Shown piece by piece: positions 30,832 to 40,279 of a DNA stretch of 64,000 bases (positions are counted from its first letter, which is position 1; each line of letters begins with the position of its first letter). The notes beneath the pieces are model-generated. The model was not told the DNA's origin and made no database searches. It saw only the letters and a program-made list of their open reading frames with translations. Made by a program: the position numbers and the translations under genes. Location: positions 682,001 to 746,000 of the forward strand of contig NZ_JACDIS010000001.1 in NCBI RefSeq assembly GCF_013839525.1, read 5' to 3'. The stretch is from Chthonobacter rhizosphaerae. Its GTDB lineage: Bacteria > Pseudomonadota > Alphaproteobacteria > Rhizobiales > Pleomorphomonadaceae.

Positions 30832-31917
30832 TCATACCTTGGCGCCGAGCCGCCCGTGGCCGACCACCGGCGCGGTGTCGCCGTCGAGCGGCCAACGGGC
30901 CCGGGCCGGCGCCGCGAGGTCGTCGTGGAGGCCGAGCGCCAGTCGTTCGGCGCCCGCCCAGGCGATCATGGCGCCGTTGTCCGTGCAGAGCGCGAGCGGC
31001 GGCACGATCAGCCGGGCGCCCTCCCGGTCGGCGAGGCCGCGGAGCCGCGCCGCGATCGACCGGTTGGCCGCCACGCCGCCCGCGACGACCAGCACCGGCT
31101 GGACGTCGGCCGCGTCGGCCCGGAACGCCCGGAGCGCGATCCCGACCCGGTCCGCCACCACGTCGCCGACCGCAGCCTGGAAGGCGGCGCAGAGATCCGC
31201 CACGTCCTTCGGGCCGAGCGGCGCGGCCGCCTCGGCCTCCAGCCGCACCGCCGTCTTCAGGCCCGAGAAGGAGAAGTCCGGCGCCTTGCGGCCGGTCATC
31301 GGCCGCGGCAGCGCGAACCGGGACGGATCGCCCGCCGCCGCCGCGCGCTCCACCGCCGGGCCGCCCGGATAGCCGAGGCCGAGGAGCTTGGCGGTCTTGT
31401 CGAACGCCTCCCCGAGGGCGTCGTCGATGGTGGTGCCGAGCCGCCGGTAGCGGCCGACCCCGTCCACCCGGACGATCTGGGTATGGCCGCCGGAGACGAG
31501 AAGAAGCAGGTACGGGAAGGCGACGCCGTCGGTGAGCCGCGCGGTCAGCGCATGCCCCTCCAGGTGGTTGACGGCGACGAGCGGCTTGCCGGCGGCGAAC
31601 GCCAGCGCCTTGGCGGTCGTCAGGCCGACGAGCACGCCGCCGATGAGGCCGGGCCCGGCGGTCGCCGCCACCGCGTCGACGGCGGACAGCGCGACGCCCG
31701 CCTCCGTCAGCGCGGCCCGCACCACCCCGTCGATCGCCTCCACATGGGCGCGGGCGGCCACCTCCGGCACCACGCCGCCGAAGGCCGCGTGGGCCTCCAC
31801 CTGGGACAGGACCACGTTGGACAGGATGCGTCCGCGCCCGTCCGCGTCGCGCGCCACCACGGCCGCGGCGGTTTCGTCGCAGCTCGTCTCCAGGCCAAGG
31901 ACGAGGATCTCGGGCAT
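30832..31917 (-). CDS. tsaD: tRNA N6-adenosine threonylcarbamoyltransferase TsaD
   Basis: 361 residues; transfers threonylcarbamoyl to A37 with TsaB and TsaE. The N-terminus is [21 protein letters not shown]; the metal-binding HxxxH is [46 protein letters not shown] and the late [13 protein letters not shown] complete the ASKHA fold. The start was set at 31917 because the open frame to 32121 runs into the hemC promoter region. It is divergent from hemC, as in many alphaproteobacteria. Confidence 0.96.
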   Translation of the reverse strand: MPEILVLGLETSCDETAAAVVARDADGRGRILSNVVLSQVEAHAAFGGVVPEVAARAHVEAIDGVVRAALTEAGVALSAVDAVAATAGPGLIGGVLVGLTTAKALAFAAGKPLVAVNHLEGHALTARLTDGVAFPYLLLLVSGGHTQIVRVDGVGRYRRLGTTIDDALGEAFDKTAKLLGLGYPGGPAVERAAAAGDPSRFALPRPMTGRKAPDFSFSGLKTAVRLEAEAAAPLGPKDVADLCAAFQAAVGDVVADRVGIALRAFRADAADVQPVLVVAGGVAANRSIAARLRGLADREGARLIVPPLALCTDNGAMIAWAGAERLALGLHDDLAAPARARWPLDGDTAPVVGHGRLGAKV

Positions 31918-32098
31918 CGCGCTCAGCGGCTCCTGTTCAGGCGAAGGCAGGCCGCGATTCCGGGGCCGCGGAGAATCCGGGCCGCGGACCGGGTCGGCAC
32001 CCGCCGGCGGCGGCGAGGACGGCTTTCGTTCCAGCCGCGACCGGCGTATACCGGCCGTCGCGCCGCCCGACCGGCCCCTAGCATCTGGACGACCGCCC

Positions 32099-33037
32099 GT
32101 GCAATCAAATCCCGTCCGCATCGGAACCCGAGGCAGCCCGCTGGCGCTCGCCCAGGCTCACGAGGTGCGCGACCGGCTGGCCGCCGCCCTCGGCGAGACC
32201 GCGCCGCCGTTCGAGATCGTGGTGATCAAGACCTCCGGCGACCGGATCCTCGACCGTCCTCTCTCCGAGGTGGGGGGCAAGGGCCTGTTCACCAAGGAGA
32301 TCGAGGAGGCTTTGATCGCCGGCGACATCGATTTCGCCGTGCATTCGTCCAAGGACATGCCGACGCTGCTGCCCGCCGGCCTGGTGCTCGACCATTTCCT
32401 GCCGCGCGAGGACGTGCGCGACGTCTTCATCTCGACGCGCCACGGGTCCCTCGCCGCCTTGCCGGCGGGCGCGGTGGTGGGCACCGCGTCGCTCCGCCGC
32501 CAAGCGCTCGTCAAGCGGCTGCGGCCGGACCTTGAGGTCGTCACCTACCGCGGCAACGTCCAGTCGCGCCTGCGCAAGCTGGAAGCCGGCGAGGTGGACG
32601 CCACCCTCCTCGCCCTCGCGGGCCTCAACCGGCTCGGCCTCCAGGAGGTCGTCACCGAGATCCTCCCGCTCGGCGATTTCCCGCCCGCGGTCGGCCAGGG
32701 CGCCATCGGCATCGAGAGCCGGGCCGGCGACGAGCGGGTCCACGCGCTCCTCGCCGCCATCCACGATCCGCACACGGGCGTCTGCCTTGCCGCCGAGCGG
32801 TCGCTGCTCGACGCCCTCGACGGCTCCTGCCGGACGCCCATCGCCGGCCACGCGACCCTCGGCGCCGACGGCACGCTGCAGCTTTACGGCCTGATCCTCA
32901 CGCCGGACGGCGCCGTCGCCCACGACGGCCATGTCGCCGGCCGCGCGGCGGACGCCCGGGCTCTCGGCGCGGGCCTCGGCGCGCGCCTGAAGGATCTCGG
33001 CGGCCCCGACTTCTTCGCCGCCCACCCGGGAGCCTGA
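32099..33037 (+). CDS. hemC: Porphobilinogen deaminase (hydroxymethylbilane synthase)
   Basis: 312 residues from a GTG start. Visible are [49 protein letters not shown], the [11 protein letters not shown] and [12 protein letters not shown] substrate-binding arginines, and [13 protein letters not shown] carrying the dipyrromethane-anchoring cysteine. It feeds hydroxymethylbilane to HemD, encoded 6 bases downstream. Confidence 0.96.
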   Translation: MQSNPVRIGTRGSPLALAQAHEVRDRLAAALGETAPPFEIVVIKTSGDRILDRPLSEVGGKGLFTKEIEEALIAGDIDFAVHSSKDMPTLLPAGLVLDHFLPREDVRDVFISTRHGSLAALPAGAVVGTASLRRQALVKRLRPDLEVVTYRGNVQSRLRKLEAGEVDATLLALAGLNRLGLQEVVTEILPLGDFPPAVGQGAIGIESRAGDERVHALLAAIHDPHTGVCLAAERSLLDALDGSCRTPIAGHATLGADGTLQLYGLILTPDGAVAHDGHVAGRAADARALGAGLGARLKDLGGPDFFAAHPGA

Positions 33038-33043
33038 CCTCCC

Positions 33044-35728
33044 ATGCGGGTTCTGATCCTCAGGCCAGAACCCCAGGCGAGCCGCATGGCGGCCGCGCTC
33101 GACGCCATGGCGATCGATGCCGAGCCGGCGCCGCTCCTGACCGTGCGGCCGATCGAGGGCGCGTTCGCGGCTCTCGGGCCGGAGCCGATCCAGGCGATCC
33201 TGTTCACCAGCGGCGCCGGCGTCGCGATCGCCGCGGCGCACCTGCCGCGCGACCGCCCGGTCCTCGCGGTCGGCGCCGCCACCGCGGAGGCCGCCGCCGC
33301 CGCCGGCTTCAACGACGTCCTCGTGGCGGCGGGCGACGGCGAGGCCCTCGCCGAACTCGCCCGAAAGCGCCTGCGTCCGGACCTCGGCCGGCTGGTGCAC
33401 GTGGCCGGCCGGCATCGGGCGGTCGACCTTCAGGCCCGCCTCGGCGCCCATGGCTTCCGGGTCGACCTGGTGGAGGCCTACGAGGCGCTGGACGCGGACG
33501 GCTTCCCGCCCGGCGCTCTTGAAGCGCTGCGGGCCGACGCCGTCGATGCGGTCGTGGTGGCGTCCGCGCGAACCGCTGCGGCGCTGCGGCGTTCCTGGAT
33601 TTCGGCCGGTCTTCCGGCGCCCGCCGGGCGGCCGGCCGTGGTGGCCATCTCGGATGCCGCCGCCGAGCCGGTCCGCGGCTGCTTCGACCACGTGGTCGTG
33701 GCGGCCGCACCGGACGGCGAAAGTCTGACCAAGGCCGTGGTTGCGCTTCGCGGCGCGGTCGAAAAGAATGGCGTGGGCTCGGGGCCCCACGAAGCATCAT
33801 GTCGCGCGGCGCCGAACAGGCCGTCGCGCTCTCAACCGGAGGAACGGACGGCCATGGCATCCGAGACCGACGACAAGCGCACCGGCGGAGGAGGCGCGGA
33901 GCGCGGCTTCGACTCGCGCGGCCGCCGCAAGGGCAAGCCGACCACGCTGGACCTGACCGCGACGGAAGTCCCGCCGGGCGCCGAGACGGCCGACACGACC
34001 ACCGCGGCCCCCGTCACCACCGGCACGGCCGCCGACGCCCCGATCCCGGGCGACGCGCCCCTCGCCAGCGACACCTCCACGGCCGCTCCGTCCACCGCGG
34101 GAGACGCCTCGACCGTCGAGCGGCCGGCTTCCGCCGAGACGACGCCCGGATCCGCTGACGGCCCTGGCGCGGCCGATGCGCCGGACACCACGGGCGGCGC
34201 CTTCGGGTCGGCCGCCGATGCCGACCGGGCGGCCGCCGGCGCCACGGGCGCCTCGAGCCTCCATGGCTCGTCCGGCCACGGATCCTCTGGCCATGGCACG
34301 GCCGCGCACGATCCGTCCGCCGCGCCCGACCGTCGGCGTTCCGGCGGCCTCGGCGCCTTCGCGGCCGCCCTCCTCGGCGGCGTGGTGGCGCTCGGCGGCG
34401 GCGCGGCCCTGATGGCGAGCGGCGTGCTCTCGCCCTACCTGTCGAACACCGCCGACACCACCGCGGTGTCGGACCTGGAAGGCCGGGTCGCCGACCTCGG
34501 CAGCCAGCTCGCGGCCCTGGAGAACCGGCCCGCTCCGGAAGCGCCCGCGCCGGATCCGGCCATCGGCGAGCGCCTCGCCGCCCTGGAGACCGCCGTGCGA
34601 AACCTGCCGGCCGCGCCGACCGGCCCGGATCCGGCCGTGGAGGAGTTGCGGACCGCCGTCGCCGACCTGCGGGCGGCCATTGACGGCATGGCGCCGGTCC
34701 GGGAGGAGGTCGCCGGACTGTCCGAGCGGCTGAACGCGGTGGACGCCCGTCCGGTGCCGGCCGACCCGGCCCCGCGTCTCGACGAGATCGCCCGCGCCCT
34801 CGACGGCCTGCGGGCCACCGACGAGGCCCAGCGCGCCGCCCTGGAGCGGCTGACCGCCGCGACCGCCCGCCCGGTCGTCGAGCCCGGCCGCGTGGACGCC
34901 CTCCAGGCCGACCTCGACCGCCTCGGCCAGAGCCTCGCGACCCTGGACGCCAACCTGAACCAGCGCGTCGGCTCCCTCGACGGCAACGTCACCCAGCGCC
35001 TCGGCACCCTCAACACCGCCGTCGGCGAGCTGAAGGGTCAGGTCGAGGGCACGGTCGCCGACCTCAGGACCCGGGTCGACGCCGCGGTCGCGGACGTGGA
35101 CAGCCGCGTCAACGCGGCCGTGGAGGAGATCCGCACCGCCGTCGCCCCGGTCGACCAGCGGGTCGGCGCCCTGGAGACCCGGATCGCGAACGAGCCGGCG
35201 GCCGCCACGGTGGCGGCCCTCTCCCTCGCGGTCACCACGCTGGCGTCGAAGGTCAATGCCGGCGAACCCTTCGCCACCGACCTCGCCGTGATCGAGAACA
35301 CCGGCACCGAATTGCCGGACCTCGGCCCCCTCAAGGCCAACGCCGAGACCGGCGTGGAGACCACGTCCGACCTCGTCCGCACCTTCCCGGTGGACGCGAT
35401 CCTGGACGCGCGGCCCATGGACCCGAACGTGGGCGTGTGGGACCGGGTGGTGGACGGCGCCAAGTCGCTCGTCAACTACCGCGAGGCCGGCGAGACGGCG
35501 ACCGACCCTCTGTCCGAGCCGCTCGACCGCACGCAAGGCGCCCTCGCGGCCGGCGATCTCGCCGGCGCGCAGGCCGCCTGGGCCGACCTGCCGGACTGGG
35601 CCAAGGCGGCGTCCGCCGACTGGAAGGCCAAGCTCGACGCCCGCGTGGCGGTCGACCAGACGGTCGCGACCCTGACCGACCAGACCATGAGCCGCCTGCA
35701 GCCGCAGACGACCGGGACCGCACAGTGA
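33044..35728 (+). CDS. hemD: Fused reading frame: uroporphyrinogen-III synthase + mitofilin (Mic60)-like protein
   Basis: One uninterrupted 894-codon frame. Residues 1 to about 245 form a HemD domain (MRVLILRPEPQASRMAAAL, ILFTSGAGVAIAA, VLAVGAATAEAAAAAGF, VHVAGRHRAVDLQ, VVVASARTAAAL). Residues about 246-270 are a polar linker. From 271 on it matches alphaproteobacterial mitofilin-like proteins: a Thr/Ala/Pro-rich stretch, one transmembrane helix near 434-462 (LGAFAAALLGGVVALGGGAALM), a long coiled-coil region and a C-terminal mitofilin-like end. In relatives these are two adjacent genes. A strong internal ribosome site (GGAGG, 33838-33842) and ATG 33854 allow separate synthesis of the second part. 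A true fusion, an internal-start pair or a sequencing error that removed a hemD stop are all possible. Confidence 0.75.
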   Translation: MRVLILRPEPQASRMAAALDAMAIDAEPAPLLTVRPIEGAFAALGPEPIQAILFTSGAGVAIAAAHLPRDRPVLAVGAATAEAAAAAGFNDVLVAAGDGEALAELARKRLRPDLGRLVHVAGRHRAVDLQARLGAHGFRVDLVEAYEALDADGFPPGALEALRADAVDAVVVASARTAAALRRSWISAGLPAPAGRPAVVAISDAAAEPVRGCFDHVVVAAAPDGESLTKAVVALRGAVEKNGVGSGPHEASCRAAPNRPSRSQPEERTAMASETDDKRTGGGGAERGFDSRGRRKGKPTTLDLTATEVPPGAETADTTTAAPVTTGTAADAPIPGDAPLASDTSTAAPSTAGDASTVERPASAETTPGSADGPGAADAPDTTGGAFGSAADADRAAAGATGASSLHGSSGHGSSGHGTAAHDPSAAPDRRRSGGLGAFAAALLGGVVALGGGAALMASGVLSPYLSNTADTTAVSDLEGRVADLGSQLAALENRPAPEAPAPDPAIGERLAALETAVRNLPAAPTGPDPAVEELRTAVADLRAAIDGMAPVREEVAGLSERLNAVDARPVPADPAPRLDEIARALDGLRATDEAQRAALERLTAATARPVVEPGRVDALQADLDRLGQSLATLDANLNQRVGSLDGNVTQRLGTLNTAVGELKGQVEGTVADLRTRVDAAVADVDSRVNAAVEEIRTAVAPVDQRVGALETRIANEPAAATVAALSLAVTTLASKVNAGEPFATDLAVIENTGTELPDLGPLKANAETGVETTSDLVRTFPVDAILDARPMDPNVGVWDRVVDGAKSLVNYREAGETATDPLSEPLDRTQGALAAGDLAGAQAAWADLPDWAKAASADWKAKLDARVAVDQTVATLTDQTMSRLQPQTTGTAQ
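33854..35728 (+). CDS. Mitofilin/Mic60-like inner-membrane protein (internal start within the fused frame)
   Basis: If translation starts at the internal ATG, the product is 624 residues: a basic Gly-rich start (GRRKGKPTTLDLT), about 150 residues of Thr/Ala/Pro/Ser disorder, one membrane helix, then heptad-rich segments with repeated LEGRVADLGSQLAALE and VDALQADLDRLGQSLATLDANL patterns, and a globular end with DLVRTFPVDAILDARPMDPN and WAKAASADWKAKLDARVAVDQTV. Alphaproteobacterial Mic60 homologues lie beside hemD and hemY and are linked to intracytoplasmic or envelope membrane shape. Same frame as hemD, hence both interpretations are listed. Confidence 0.6.
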   Translation: MASETDDKRTGGGGAERGFDSRGRRKGKPTTLDLTATEVPPGAETADTTTAAPVTTGTAADAPIPGDAPLASDTSTAAPSTAGDASTVERPASAETTPGSADGPGAADAPDTTGGAFGSAADADRAAAGATGASSLHGSSGHGSSGHGTAAHDPSAAPDRRRSGGLGAFAAALLGGVVALGGGAALMASGVLSPYLSNTADTTAVSDLEGRVADLGSQLAALENRPAPEAPAPDPAIGERLAALETAVRNLPAAPTGPDPAVEELRTAVADLRAAIDGMAPVREEVAGLSERLNAVDARPVPADPAPRLDEIARALDGLRATDEAQRAALERLTAATARPVVEPGRVDALQADLDRLGQSLATLDANLNQRVGSLDGNVTQRLGTLNTAVGELKGQVEGTVADLRTRVDAAVADVDSRVNAAVEEIRTAVAPVDQRVGALETRIANEPAAATVAALSLAVTTLASKVNAGEPFATDLAVIENTGTELPDLGPLKANAETGVETTSDLVRTFPVDAILDARPMDPNVGVWDRVVDGAKSLVNYREAGETATDPLSEPLDRTQGALAAGDLAGAQAAWADLPDWAKAASADWKAKLDARVAVDQTVATLTDQTMSRLQPQTTGTAQ

Positions 35729-35747
35729 GAAAAGGAAGGGCACGTTC

Positions 35748-37565
35748 ATGATTCGTGTTCTCGTCGGCATCGCGGTCCTGTTCGGCGCCGTGTTCCTCCT
35801 GGACTGGCTCGGCGGCGTGCCGATCCAGGTCGCCATCAACTGGCCGGGCGGCGCCATGGCGCCGCCGCTCCGCGTGGTGGTGGTGTCCCTCCTGGTGTTC
35901 GCGCTCGCCGCCATCGTGCTCTGGAAGCTGATCTCCGGCATCCTGCACACGCCCGGCGCCGTGCGCGGCTTCTTCCGCGCCCGCCGCCGCGACCGCGGCT
36001 ACCAGGCGCTGTCCCGCGGCATGATCGCGGTCGGGTCCGGCGACACCCGCCTCGCCCACCGCTATGCGGGCGAGGCCGGCAAGCTGATCGCCCAGGAGCC
36101 GCTGGTGCTGCTTCTGGACGCCCAGACCGCCCAGCTGGAAGGCCGGCGCGACGACGCCCGCTCCGCCTTCACCCGCATGCTGGACGACCCGGAGACCCGG
36201 CTCCTCGGCCTCCGCGGCCTCTTCATCGAGGCCAACCGCGCCGGCGAGACCGACGCCGCCCGCCACTATGCGAGCGAGGCCCAGCGCATCGCCCCCGGGG
36301 TGCCCTGGGCGGCGACGGCCACGATGGAATACCAGTCGAGCGAGCATGACTGGGCCGGAGCCCTCGCCACCCTGGAGCAGAGCGCCGGCGCCCGTCTCGT
36401 CGACAAGGCGCAGGCGCGCCGCCTGAGGGCGGTGCTGCTCACCGCCCGCGCCCTCGACGTGGAGGACGCCGAGCCGGAGAAGGCCCGCGGCTTCGCCCTG
36501 GAGGCGCACCGGCTGGCGCCGGACTTCGTGCCGGCCGCGACGGTCGCCGCCCGCGTCCTCACGCGCCTCAACGACACCCGGAAGGCCGCCAAGGTGGTGG
36601 AGACCACCTGGAAGCAAAGCCCCCATCCGGATCTCGCCGAGGCCTACCTGCACGTCCGTCCGGGCGACTCCGGCCAGGACCGGCTGAAGCGCGCCCGGGT
36701 GCTGGCCGGCCTGCGCTCCCACCATCCGGAGTGCGCCGTCACGCTCGCCCGGGCGGCGCTCGACGTCCGCGACTTCGCTCTCGCCCGCGACCAGCTCGCC
36801 AAGGCGCTGCGCCAGTCGCCGACCCAGCGCGTCTGCCTGATGATGGCCGAACTGGAGGAGGCGGAGCACGGGGACCGCGGCCGCGTGCGCGAATGGCTCG
36901 CCCGGGCGGTCCGCGCCCCGCGCGACGAGGCCTGGACGGCCGACGGCGTGGTGTCCGACACCTGGCAGCCGGTCTCGCCCGTCACCGGGCGCCTGGACGC
37001 GTTCGAGTGGCGGGTGCCGGTGTCGACCGACAGCGGCGCGACCGAGCTCGACGGATCGGACCTCGCCGAACGGGCGGCGCTGCCCCTGGAGACCCCGACC
37101 CTGCCGACCTATGCGGGCGACGCGCCGGCGGGCCATGCCGCCGACGCCGAGGAGCCCGCGCCGGCCGTCCAGCCCGTGGCGGCGCACGCCGAACCGGTGC
37201 GGACCGCGGACGCCCGGCCGGTTGAAACGCGGCCGTCCGAACCCCGATCCGCCGCGACCCGGCCCGCGCCGTCCCCCGCGGCCGCGGCCGAACCGGTCAG
37301 GCCCGCTCCCCCGAAGCCCGCCGCGGCGCCGGTCTCCTACTTCTCGCTGACGCCGTCGGCCAATCCGGGCGGTCCGCTGCCGACCCGGCTGCCGTTGCCG
37401 ATCTACGGCCCGTCCGGCGGGCCCGCCAAGACCGCGCGTCCCTCGGCCTCGGCGGAGAGGCCGAGGCTCACCGAATATCCGCTGCCGTTCCGTCCGGACG
37501 ATCCGGGCCCGGTGGACGACCAGGAGCCGCCGAAACCCCGGGTCAAGACAGGCGTTTTCGGCTGA
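35748..37565 (+). CDS. hemY: HemY-like protein with TPR repeats
   Basis: 605 residues: two N-terminal membrane helices (VLVGIAVLFGAVFLLDWLGG and VVVSLLVFALAAIVLWKLI) of the HemY N-terminal domain, then TPR-type helices (RGMIAVGSGDTRLAHRYAGEA, LFIEANRAGETDAARHYASEA, ARVLTRLNDTRKAAKVVE). The last 180 residues are Pro/Ala-rich and include RLPLPIYG at 547-554, identical to a segment of FtsY here. HemY of this type is genetically associated with haem synthesis but is not the protoporphyrinogen oxidase of Bacillus. It begins 19 bases after the mitofilin-like gene. Confidence 0.9.
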   Translation: MIRVLVGIAVLFGAVFLLDWLGGVPIQVAINWPGGAMAPPLRVVVVSLLVFALAAIVLWKLISGILHTPGAVRGFFRARRRDRGYQALSRGMIAVGSGDTRLAHRYAGEAGKLIAQEPLVLLLDAQTAQLEGRRDDARSAFTRMLDDPETRLLGLRGLFIEANRAGETDAARHYASEAQRIAPGVPWAATATMEYQSSEHDWAGALATLEQSAGARLVDKAQARRLRAVLLTARALDVEDAEPEKARGFALEAHRLAPDFVPAATVAARVLTRLNDTRKAAKVVETTWKQSPHPDLAEAYLHVRPGDSGQDRLKRARVLAGLRSHHPECAVTLARAALDVRDFALARDQLAKALRQSPTQRVCLMMAELEEAEHGDRGRVREWLARAVRAPRDEAWTADGVVSDTWQPVSPVTGRLDAFEWRVPVSTDSGATELDGSDLAERAALPLETPTLPTYAGDAPAGHAADAEEPAPAVQPVAAHAEPVRTADARPVETRPSEPRSAATRPAPSPAAAAEPVRPAPPKPAAAPVSYFSLTPSANPGGPLPTRLPLPIYGPSGGPAKTARPSASAERPRLTEYPLPFRPDDPGPVDDQEPPKPRVKTGVFG

Positions 37566-37684
37566 ACACCGATGCCGCGACGATCGCCCTTGAATTCGGC
37601 GATCGTTGCGGCTATCAACCCCGCCAAGCCGCATGGGGTCGTCCCGGCGGTGCGCCCGGTGCGTTTCGCCGGGTCTCGTGTAGG

Positions 37685-37760
37685 GCCGCAGTAGCTCAGC
37701 TGGTAGAGCACGTCATTCGTAATGATGGGGTCGGGGGTTCGAGTCCCTTCTGCGGCACCA
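37685..37760 (+). tRNA. tRNA-Thr (anticodon CGT)
   Basis: Complete cloverleaf with encoded CCA. Acceptor GCCGCAG (37685-37691) pairs with CTGCGGC (37750-37756); discriminator A and CCA follow. The D arm contains TAGCTCAGCTGGTAGAGCA. The anticodon stem CGTCA/TGATG encloses TTCGTAA, giving CGT (reads ACG). The T arm GGGGGTTCGAGTCCC is standard. Confidence 0.95.
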
Positions 37761-37952
37761 CCATCCTTCGTCAGCGTCATGGATCCGGATCGTCCGCGCG
37801 CGGCCCCTGGCACCCACACGCGATCGTGACGGCCACAACCCTTGCGGTCAGCCCCGGACGGGCCGATGTGAGCGCCGGGTCCGGCCCCGCCCTGGACCAT
37901 CCACCGGTCCGCCCTCGTCCCTGACGGGGCTCCCTCGAGAACACCCGCCATC

Positions 37953-38408
37953 ATGTTCGACAGCCTCAAGTCCCTCCTAGCAGACCTCTCCGGCCCGCGC
38001 CGGGAGGAGAACGCCATGGACGAGCGCCTGGCGACCGCGGCCCTCCTGATCCACACCATCGCGGTGGACGGCGAGATCTCGCCGAAGGAGCGGGCGCAGC
38101 TCCGGGCGGCGCTGACCGGCGCCTTCGGGCTCAGCCGGACCGAGACCGACGCCCTCATCGAGGAGGCCCGCGAGCGGGACAGGGAGGCGGTCGACCTCTA
38201 CGGCTTCACCAGCGTCCTGAAGCGGAGCCTCGACGCCCCCGGCCGGGAGCGCGTGATCGAGATGATGTGGGAGATCGTGTTCGCGGACGGCGGCGTCCAC
38301 GAGTTCGAGGACAACATCGTCTGGCGCGTGGCCGAGCTCCTCGGCGTCTCCGCCCGCGACCGGATCCGTCTGCGCAAGCGCATCGAAGGCCGGCTTGCGC
38401 AGTCCTGA
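37953..38408 (+). CDS. TerB-family (tellurite-resistance-like) protein
   Basis: 151 residues, all helical, with the TerB/co-chaperone-like acidic metal-binding pattern: LLIHTIAVDGEISPKERAQLRA and MMWEIVFADGGVHEFEDNIVWRVAELLGVS, two DG(E/G)-containing repeats typical of the family. The name comes from tellurite-resistance loci, but single genes like this are widespread housekeeping proteins of unknown role. It follows tRNA-Thr and precedes a glutamine amidotransferase. Confidence 0.85.
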   Translation: MFDSLKSLLADLSGPRREENAMDERLATAALLIHTIAVDGEISPKERAQLRAALTGAFGLSRTETDALIEEARERDREAVDLYGFTSVLKRSLDAPGRERVIEMMWEIVFADGGVHEFEDNIVWRVAELLGVSARDRIRLRKRIEGRLAQS

Positions 38409-38465
38409 CGATTTGGCCCATGCTGCGGCCCGGCCCGTCGCGGCCGAACCGACCAGGGTAGCCGA

Positions 38466-39221
38466 TTGCCCGTGATGGACCTCTCGCCCGCAGGGGACGC
38501 CGATCGCGCCGCGCGCGCGCCCGTCCTGATCGTCCTCCACCAGGAAACCTCCAGTCCGGGCCGGGTCGCCGACGCGCTCCGTCGCCTCGGCTTCCCCCTC
38601 GACATCCGCCGACCGCGCTACGGCGACCCGCTTCCGGACACCATGGCGGAGCACGCCGGCGCCATCGTGTTCGGCGGCCCCATGAGCGCGAACGACCCGG
38701 ACGACTTCGTCAAGCGCGAGATCGACTGGCTGGCCGTGCCGCTGAAGGAGGAGAAGCCCTATCTCGGCATCTGCCTCGGGGCCCAGATGCTGGCCAAGCA
38801 TCTCGGCGCGTCGGTCGGCCCGCATCACGCCGGAATGGCGGAGATCGGCTATTATGCGCTCCGGCCGACGCCGGCCGGCACGAGCCTGCTCGACTGGCCG
38901 CCCCACGTCTACCAGTGGCATCGCGAGGGCTTCGACGTGCCGCGCGGCGCCGACCTCCTGGCGTCCGGGGATCTCTTTCCGAATCAGGCCATCCGCGTCG
39001 GGTCCCGGGCCTATGGCATCCAGTTCCACCCGGAACTCACCTGGGCGATGATGAACCGCTGGTGCGTGCGCGCCGCCGACCGCATGCTGATGCCCGGCGC
39101 CCAGCCCCGGACCGACCATTTCCGCGGCCGGCACATGCACGACGCGCCGATCCGCGCCTGGCTCGACCGCTTCCTGGCGATCTGGCTCGCCGACGATCCG
39201 GCGCGAAGCCTTTCCCGCTGA
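38466..39221 (+). CDS. Class I glutamine amidotransferase
   Basis: About 250 residues with the class I GATase core: IVFGGPMSANDPDDFVKREIDWL, the nucleophile elbow YLGICLGAQMLAKHLGA (Cys in GICLGAQ), and the His/Glu pair in AYGIQFHPELTW. Such stand-alone proteins resemble GMP synthase amidotransferase domains but their acceptor is unknown. The TTG at 38466 has AGGG seven bases upstream; ATG 38475 is an alternative. The last 30 residues are typical for the family. Confidence 0.87.
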   Translation: MPVMDLSPAGDADRAARAPVLIVLHQETSSPGRVADALRRLGFPLDIRRPRYGDPLPDTMAEHAGAIVFGGPMSANDPDDFVKREIDWLAVPLKEEKPYLGICLGAQMLAKHLGASVGPHHAGMAEIGYYALRPTPAGTSLLDWPPHVYQWHREGFDVPRGADLLASGDLFPNQAIRVGSRAYGIQFHPELTWAMMNRWCVRAADRMLMPGAQPRTDHFRGRHMHDAPIRAWLDRFLAIWLADDPARSLSR

Positions 39222-39714
39222 CCGCCGGACCGGCCCCACGCGGGGCGGCGCTGGACGGCGCCAAGTCGTTGACCCTCGCGCCGCCCTGTCCTTCGTGCGA
39301 TTCTGCCGCTCGCTCGCCCTTCAGTCCCACGGTGCCGCTCACGGGCGGCGTCCCGGAACGGCACGGTTTCGAAACCTTCTATCCAGACGCGCGCCGCTGG
39401 CTGCGAACCGAATGGAAACCCTTTTGTGCGATTGTTCGTTCGTCGGCAGCTTGTCTCGCGTAGCCGACGAAACCGGACGGAAGTGCCGTCGCTCCCATCA
39501 GGTCTCGCGTAGGGAGCGCGGCTTCCGGTCCGGGGGTTCCCGGGCCACGGCCGGACCCGGCGCCAGCCGCCCCGAAGATCCCCCACCCGCCCGAACGACC
39601 CGCCGCACGCGTGCCACCCGTCCCGCTCGCAAGGCGTTTCGCCGGCGCGAGACGAGATGCCGCGACAGGCATAGTCGCGATGACGGCATGGATATCAGGA
39701 AGGGGAGGTCGACC
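39222..39714. other. Non-coding stretch before tRNA-Ala
   Basis: About 490 bases between the amidotransferase and tRNA-Ala. Open frames here are short, Arg/Ser-rich shadows with no ribosome sites. I see no repeat, integrase remnant or convincing RNA structure. Confidence 0.5.
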
Positions 39715-39790
39715 TGGTGGAGCCGAGGGGAATCGAACCCCTGACCTCTGCAGTGCGATTGCAGCGCTCTCCCATCTGAGCTACGGCCCC
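39715..39790 (-). tRNA. tRNA-Ala (anticodon CGC)
   Basis: On the minus strand the acceptor GGGGCCG pairs with CGGCTCC (one G-U), discriminator A and encoded CCA. The anticodon stem CTGCA/TGCAG encloses ATCGCAC, giving CGC (reads GCG). D-arm TAGCTCAGATGGGAGAGC and T-arm GGGGTTCGATTCCCC are standard. Confidence 0.95.
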
Positions 39791-39977
39791 GTCCAGGTGG
39801 GCGCATTTAGGAGACCGGGCCCGCGGCTGTCAAGCGGGTCCACGCGTCCGGCCGCACGGGATCGACCCGAACGCCGCCGCTGCACCCGCTTCTCGGGCTT
39901 CCGGCGGGACGCAGGGTTGCGGCGGGCACACCGGCCCGCTACATCGGAGTGACCTTCAGCTCGAACGAACCAGAGCC

Positions 39978-40271
39978 ATGCTCGCCATCCTCGACGTCGT
40001 CCTGCTCGCCCTGCAGCTCTACACCTATGTGATCGTCGCGGCGGCGATCTTCTCCTGGCTCTATGCCTTCAACGTGGTGAACCCCCGCAACCAGTTCGTC
40101 TCGATGATCGGCAACGCGCTCTATCAGCTCACCGAGCCCCTGCTGCGGCCGATCCGCCGCATGTTGCCGGCGATGGGCGGCCTGGACCTGTCGCCGATCG
40201 TGCTCCTGCTCGGCATCTTCCTCGTCCAGCAGATCATCGTCCGCTACCTCTACCCGGCCGCCCTCTTCTGA
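39978..40271 (+). CDS. yggT: YggT family membrane protein
   Basis: 97 residues with two hydrophobic helices ([19 protein letters not shown] and [18 protein letters not shown]) and the family block [30 protein letters not shown]. YggT proteins are inner-membrane proteins associated with osmotic stress and cell-division clusters. The next gene starts 8 bases later. Confidence 0.92.
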   Translation: MLAILDVVLLALQLYTYVIVAAAIFSWLYAFNVVNPRNQFVSMIGNALYQLTEPLLRPIRRMLPAMGGLDLSPIVLLLGIFLVQQIIVRYLYPAALF

Positions 40272-40279
40272 GCGGACCC

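Noticed and set aside
33726-33860. Programmed frameshift at the hemD-mitofilin junction
   Set aside because: No slippery heptamer or downstream structure is evident, and the frame is already open throughout, so none is needed.
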